From contig NC_030388.2 of the NCBI RefSeq assembly GCF_001625215.2, positions 25,222,558 through 25,286,557 of the forward strand: a stretch of DNA of 64,000 nt, written 5' to 3'. The notes beneath the pieces were generated by a model. That model was not told where the DNA came from. It saw nothing but the letters and a program-made list of their open reading frames with translations, and searched no databases. The position numbers were made by a program, and so were the translations under genes. Source of the stretch: Daucus carota subsp. sativus. Its lineage: Eukaryota > Streptophyta > Magnoliopsida > Apiales > Apiaceae. Shown here piece after piece: positions 59,207-64,000 of the stretch; positions within the stretch are counted from its first letter, which is position 1, and every line of letters starts with the position of its first letter.

Positions 59207-61446
59207 TTAAGGAGCAATCCTTTGTGGGTCACGTGGAAAAAGTGATGTCTTGCGGATGTTGTTGAGGTTGCAGTACAGCATCACCACGCGCTCCAATCCC
59301 ACTCCAAACCCTCCATGGGGAGGAGCGCCATACCTTGACGAGTGACAGATGACAAGTCAACAAATAACACATCTTATTCCAAAATATACAGAGCAGATAA
59401 TACACAATCATAATTCAACCTTAGAAATTAGAATACATCATAGTGAATCTTAGAATACATATCGTTAATCCAAAGTTATCATCTTTGTACCATCAATTGA
59501 CAGGGAGAACAAAATATTGTATACTTGGTTGAAGTGATAACAACTCATCTGTTATGCGGAAGCAAGGATTTACGACATTAGTTTGTATTTACCATTTCGC
59601 GCAGTTATTTGAGGAAAGATTATCTGTATCAACTTAAACAGCTTAACATATATACATGTATGTTAACAACTTGTGGACCCAATCGCTCGTTATCTTTCTA
59701 GCTTGGTAACCTGCCTTGTGTATAACTAAACACGTATACAGGATCAGAAGGAAAAATATTGCTAAATATTCCGAACTATTGTTCACTGAGAGCTTAGATT
59801 GTTAATGCTAGATGTTATTTTCATGATTAAATCATTACACTTCTTATAAAATGAATCAAGACTATCCAGAAAATCCAGTATTAACAGTCTAACTGCCAAA
59901 TAAAGTGCCAAAACATTCCAATTAATAAAGTTTGAAACTAAAACTTTCCAGGTTACCACTTTGTGATTTCATGTTAAATCATAAATGTGCATGTGTATTC
60001 CCTATACCATAAACGTCTACTATTCCTTGGATATGATAATTAACCTGTGACATAATATTTTTAATAATTGCAGTTTTTTTACTCTTTTCTTATAACATTT
60101 ACAGTCGAAATTCTACAGCATTAAGCCCAGGAACGGAAGTTCTACCAAGCCAAGTCAATTTTATTAAAACTTCATACACATTATTAAACAGCACAGAACC
60201 TACAATCATAAGACTTACAATTCGAATATGGTTTTGTCAATACCATAATTTAGCTATTTTGCTGTGACCTTAACATTGACGATTTGTACTAATATAACGC
60301 ACGCAAAAAAAAAATTCAAAAAGTTCTAACAAGAACATACCTAAATGAATCAATATATGTTGATATTGTCTTGACATCTATCCCACAAGCTTTTGCACGT
60401 TCTTCTAAAAACTCAGGAACATGGACACGCTGAGCTCCTGATATTATTTCTTCTCCTGCAGATCAACATTGATTATAGTAATTATCGGAACTAAATACTT
60501 GCCCAAAGCCATCGAGAAAGTAATTGTCATAGTTTTGAACTCTGCAAACATGGCAAACTAACTTGGCAAAAACTTCGTGCATCTTGACTACTTTTGTCAA
60601 CGGACTGATAATAAAATGTGTTCTAAAAATCGCCGAGTCAGCCGAGTACTCATTCCGAGTACTCGTTTTTAACCCCTCGTGCGATCCGAGTTCCGAATAA
60701 TCGAGTTCAAAACCGATTTCTTAAAAAATGGGTCAAAACTCGGTTTGACTCTGAGTACTCGAGGTCAAATCCGAGTTTGACTTCTCAATTTTTTATTATT
60801 TTATTTGAAAATTATTTCAAAAGAGTCTAAACGTAAATTTATATATGTTTTGATCTTTTTTTGCAAAGTATTGACATAAATTAGAAAGTATATGTGTTTT
60901 ATCATTAAAACTTGTGAATGATTATTATGTCAAAAATTATTAAACAAGTAACTTTTATTTGAACTTCATTATTTTAAGTATGTTAATAATATTATTAGAT
61001 AGTTTTATTATTAATCAGTATATAATCATATATGTGAGAAAAAATTAATTTAAAAAATACCCGATTAGTTATCCGATAACTCATTCCGAGTTCTCTCCCG
61101 AGTTCCGGAGTACTCATTTTTCCGGAAGCAAACCGAGTTCCGATTTTTACAACCATTATTAATAATGCACATAACTTTTGTTCTAATTTGAAAGCACAGG
61201 AGCTTCTTAACATGGACTGGTAAGAAGGACAATAAATGCCTGCCAGGCAATATCCATAGCAAGAAACCACCCTGAATTGCTAATAATCATGTCGTGTCAG
61301 GCTATAGATTACTTGATATTTGTTAATAAATTTATTGTTCCGTATACTAACACGGCTAGGTGGTGTCAGGTAACTAAATGGTGATATGCATCTACTCTGT
61401 ATGTTGCAAATATAATTCCTCCAGCTCCAAGGTCAAATGAACAATC

Positions 61447-61496
<50 letters not shown>

Positions 61497-62578
61497 AGAT
61501 GAGAAGAATTAAGCGATGAAGAAAGCAGAGAGGATACAAATATCTGTGATTGAAGATAAAGCATTTAGTCTCAGAGAAGACATATAAAGCACTTTTCCAC
61601 ACAGTTCTTTGTCAAATATTAACATATTTACACCAGACTTCTATCGATCAGGTGCTGAATTGACACCTATATAATTGTATAATAACTCTGCATGCCTCAC
61701 CAGTAGTGACAATATAATATTGAAGCTCTAGTATTTCCTGGTGTATGTTTTCCCAAAAAAAATAGATGCTTCAAGAAACATGCTACATACATTAAATGTT
61801 CTTGCAATGCAAATGTACATAAAGGTACTCACACCAATATATCAAACAATCATCAGTCTTTCACCAGGATAAACATAAGCACATGAATTTCTATATAAAC
61901 TTACCTCGAATGAAGACATCAAATGAATTGCTATATGCATTATCATCCGGGCAAGGCATAGTATAGAATGGTCGAACAGCTAATGGATAGCGGTGAAGTA
62001 TATAGAACTGAGTTTTGTACCTGTCATGGGTAAAAACAATGTTCAATAGATTCAGATTTAATTATTTAAACAAGTTGAAAGGCCCAAACACAAGAACAGG
62101 AAATGCTAGTAAATTTCAGATACTTTTCAAAAACAAGCTGTCCAAGTCTTCTTTCAGCCTCTGTGTTAAGGTCACCAAGGGGATCAACTTCAACCCCTGC
62201 TTCCTGAGAAAAGATGTAACATAATAAATGCAGTGAGGCCATGACTCAAGATTCAATCTTTTTAATGTCATAAAACACAAAAATGATACTAACTTGGAAT
62301 TTAGATGGATGTAAAACAGGGTAGGAAAGGTCAGTATGCACTTATTCTGATGTTGCCTTTTAGGGTCAATGTAATATTTGTGATGGAAAAAAAATGTAGC
62401 TAGTGACTTTATCTTGTGATTTCATCTTGGAGAGAATTGTTGGTAGATTCCACGAAGTACATTAATTGCGTTTTTCTAGCTACGCCTAGCAAAAAAAAAT
62501 CATAACAAATTTCCAATTTGCACACTCTTTGAACTTCTATGAGCATTATAATGTACAATTACATTGACAGTTAGACCG

Positions 62579-62619
<41 letters not shown>

Positions 62620-63587
62620 CTAAAAACGGGGTTTTACATACCACTAGTTATTCTACACAAAAATTTTACATATATTGAAAGGAGCAGATAGCATAGAGGG
62701 CACTTAAAGTAAAAAAACACGACTTATTCTTATTCTGTTTGATAGTTGTTGTAGTAGTTAAGTAAAAATGTAATCAGGTAGCAACAGATGCAAGTGAATT
62801 CACACATCAATTGTCTCCCTTTGGGTGGACTGTGGGATCATATATAGGTATCCTAGCATACCTTTAACATCTGAACCCCTTCTTGAAATGTGAGTCGGAG
62901 AGTTTTTGGCAAGTACTGCACAAAAAAGAACAAAGCAAAGCAGTAAGAGAGTAACTTTCGATCAAGAAAATAAACGTAAGTCCACTATATTATCTGCTGC
63001 ACCTCCAGAATAAAACATTACGGTTAGTGTTTGCTTACCTGTTGTAAGAAAAATTAAGTTAATGCTTTAAATACAATTATCTAAAAATAAAAAATAGTTA
63101 ATGCTTACCACTAAAGGCTCAAATGGGTATTGCTTCCCAACTGCTTCAAGCAATTTTTGGCAATTTTGTTTCAAATGGTCAAACATTGCAACAAAAAGCC
63201 GATCCACAATATCCATAACCTGCATATACCACAGCTCCTTAGTACAACTTCCTTTCTACTGTTACTAATGGTATGCATTTAACAACGTTATACCTCAGAA
63301 TAGTGTTGCTTAATCTCCATCTCAACATCAAGTCCGGTAAACTCACATAAATGTCTGTGTGTGAAAGAGTCCTCGGCCCTAAAAACTGGACCAACTTCAA
63401 AAACACGCGCAAAATCACCACAGATTGACATTTGCTTGTGAAGCTGAGGTGACTGTGCCAAGCAAGCAGGTACCCCTCCTTTGTACTGTAACCTGAAAAC
63501 TGCTGAGCCACCTTCACTAGAGCCTCCCATTAATTTTGGTGTATGGATACCAACAAAACCCTCATCCTCCAGAAAGTGCCGGAAAAT
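59207..63587 (-). CDS. IBI1: Cytosolic aspartyl-tRNA synthetase, C-terminal 298 residues (5' part beyond right edge)
   Basis: Seven minus-strand exons: 63294..63587, 63109..63219, 62862..62915, 62124..62203, 61905..62020, 60341..60455 and 59207..59333. All introns are GT-AG and the frame is open to TAA. The class II catalytic core is clear: [21 protein letters not shown], the substrate-recognition block [12 protein letters not shown], motif 2 in [27 protein letters not shown], and motif 3 in [30 protein letters not shown] at the end. It charges tRNA-Asp with aspartate in the cytosol. The Arabidopsis counterpart IBI1 (At4g31180) also acts as receptor for the priming agent beta-aminobutyric acid; that link is from memory and is not visible here. 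The N-terminal anticodon-binding domain must lie right of the window. No exon is visible from 63588 to 64000. Confidence 0.93.
60456..61904 (-). other. Large AspRS intron with foldback element and AT microsatellite
   Basis: About 60622-61153 begins TTCTAAAAATCGCCGAGT and ends ACCGAGTTCCGATTTTTACAA (inverted match). Both end regions are dense in CCGAGTAC/CCGAGTTC words, like the hAT elements elsewhere. No target duplication found. An AT tract of about 21 units is at 61450-61491. Confidence 0.55.
62580..62619. repeat. Run of 40 G in an AspRS intron
   Basis: Forty G in a row between GACCGC and CTAAAAACGGGG, in otherwise AT-rich intron sequence. Such a run can form G-quadruplexes, but is also a familiar sequencing or gap-filling artefact. 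Confidence 0.9.
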
Positions 63588-64000
63588 CTGAAGAAAGTTA
63601 TTTACCTATGTCATTCTTCCGATACAATAGAGGTAAAACATGTTTCAGGCCTAACAAAGACACCTTTAAGGGCAAAGGGCAACAGAGAAGCTCAAGTGCT
63701 TAAAAAAGGTATAAATGAAAAAATATGCTTTATGCTGTTTATCCATAATTTCGAATAATCTTGTCATAAAAATGCAAAAATCTTAGAAAGATGCTATTCA
63801 TCAAAGTTTTGCTCATTTTTCACCCCTATACGTGTTCTCCTGGAATTCAGAAAAACAGAATAGAACTTTATGATTAAGAAGTGGAAAAAATTATGACCGC
63901 ATTCATGTAGGTTTAAGGAATTGAATGAAGCAATAAATGGACATCTTGCGCAGATGTCAACAAAATCCATTTTTGAACTATAATATTCCTTCCACGCCAA
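63588..64000 (-). other. AspRS intron running to the right edge
   Basis: Begins after the acceptor CTTCAG|ATTTTC. An open frame reading MAWKEYYSSKMDFVDI crosses it, but it has no similarity to the synthetase and no splice signals that fit. Confidence 0.6.

Noticed and set aside
63794..64000. Open frame at the right edge as the next AspRS exon
   Set aside because: Its reading has no similarity to the synthetase and no acceptor/donor pair fits the frame of the exon at 63587.
1..64000. CRISPR arrays, operons, bacterial or plasmid features
   Set aside because: Split genes, SNAREs, an NPF transporter and plant transposons show nuclear plant DNA. No regularly spaced repeat array exists apart from the Helitron and LTR repeats described.

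Overview
This is nuclear DNA from a flowering plant, almost certainly a eudicot. It is AT-rich, its genes have many GT-AG introns, and the spaces between genes are filled with plant-type transposons (Stowaway, Tourist-like, Emigrant, hAT and Mutator MITEs, a Helitron, Ty1/copia, a solo LTR, an RTE LINE and tRNA-derived SINEs). The heavy load of CTCCCTCCGT-type Stowaways would suit an asterid such as an Apiaceae species, but that is a guess. The gene models below were assembled by hand from splice signals and reading-frame continuity. Every joined exon set keeps an open frame to its stop, or to the window edge.

Genes from left to right. (1) A receptor-like cytoplasmic kinase on the minus strand (PBL34/35/36 type), cut by the left edge after its third exon. 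(2) A complete ten-exon minus-strand gene for an 846-residue plant protein that resembles the TRAPPII-interacting protein TRIPP (11476-21770). (3) A complete seven-exon plus-strand PAS/LOV protein of 397 residues (26695-31225). (4) A complete five-exon minus-strand NPF (NRT1/PTR) transporter of 580 residues, with a start-codon-only first coding exon (32518-37522). (5) A complete five-exon plus-strand R-SNARE of the VAMP72 group, 218 residues (51952-53299). (6) A complete four-exon minus-strand TPR protein of the SDI1/POLLENLESS3-like family, 316 residues (53922-56066). (7) The last seven exons in view of a cytosolic aspartyl-tRNA synthetase on the minus strand (59207-63587), cut by the right edge. 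These are unrelated housekeeping and signalling genes and form no pathway cluster. The PAS/LOV and NPF genes converge, as do the VAMP and TPR genes.

The stretches between genes are the unusual part. At 8178-9003 lies a near-palindromic hairpin locus: a fragment of a protein-coding gene copied as an inverted duplication with arms of about 340 bp and a loop of about 26 bp. An extra direct copy of the gene's first part sits in front. This is the structure expected of a young siRNA or miRNA locus. Four hAT-like elements carry subterminal arrays of short GC-rich repeats; one has a perfect 8-bp target duplication. The 37.5-49.5 kb desert holds a nested pile: a Stowaway and a micro-insertion inside a hAT element, an Emigrant inside a Helitron whose 5' end is tandemly amplified, and a 1,852-bp solo LTR with a perfect 5-bp duplication and four repeated GAA/TTC-type boxes just before its TATA box. 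At least five tiny T-rich or A-rich insertions of 12-25 bp, each flanked by 13-19-bp direct repeats, look like extreme 5'-truncated SINE tails. One matches the 3' end of the SINE found at 23.2 kb.
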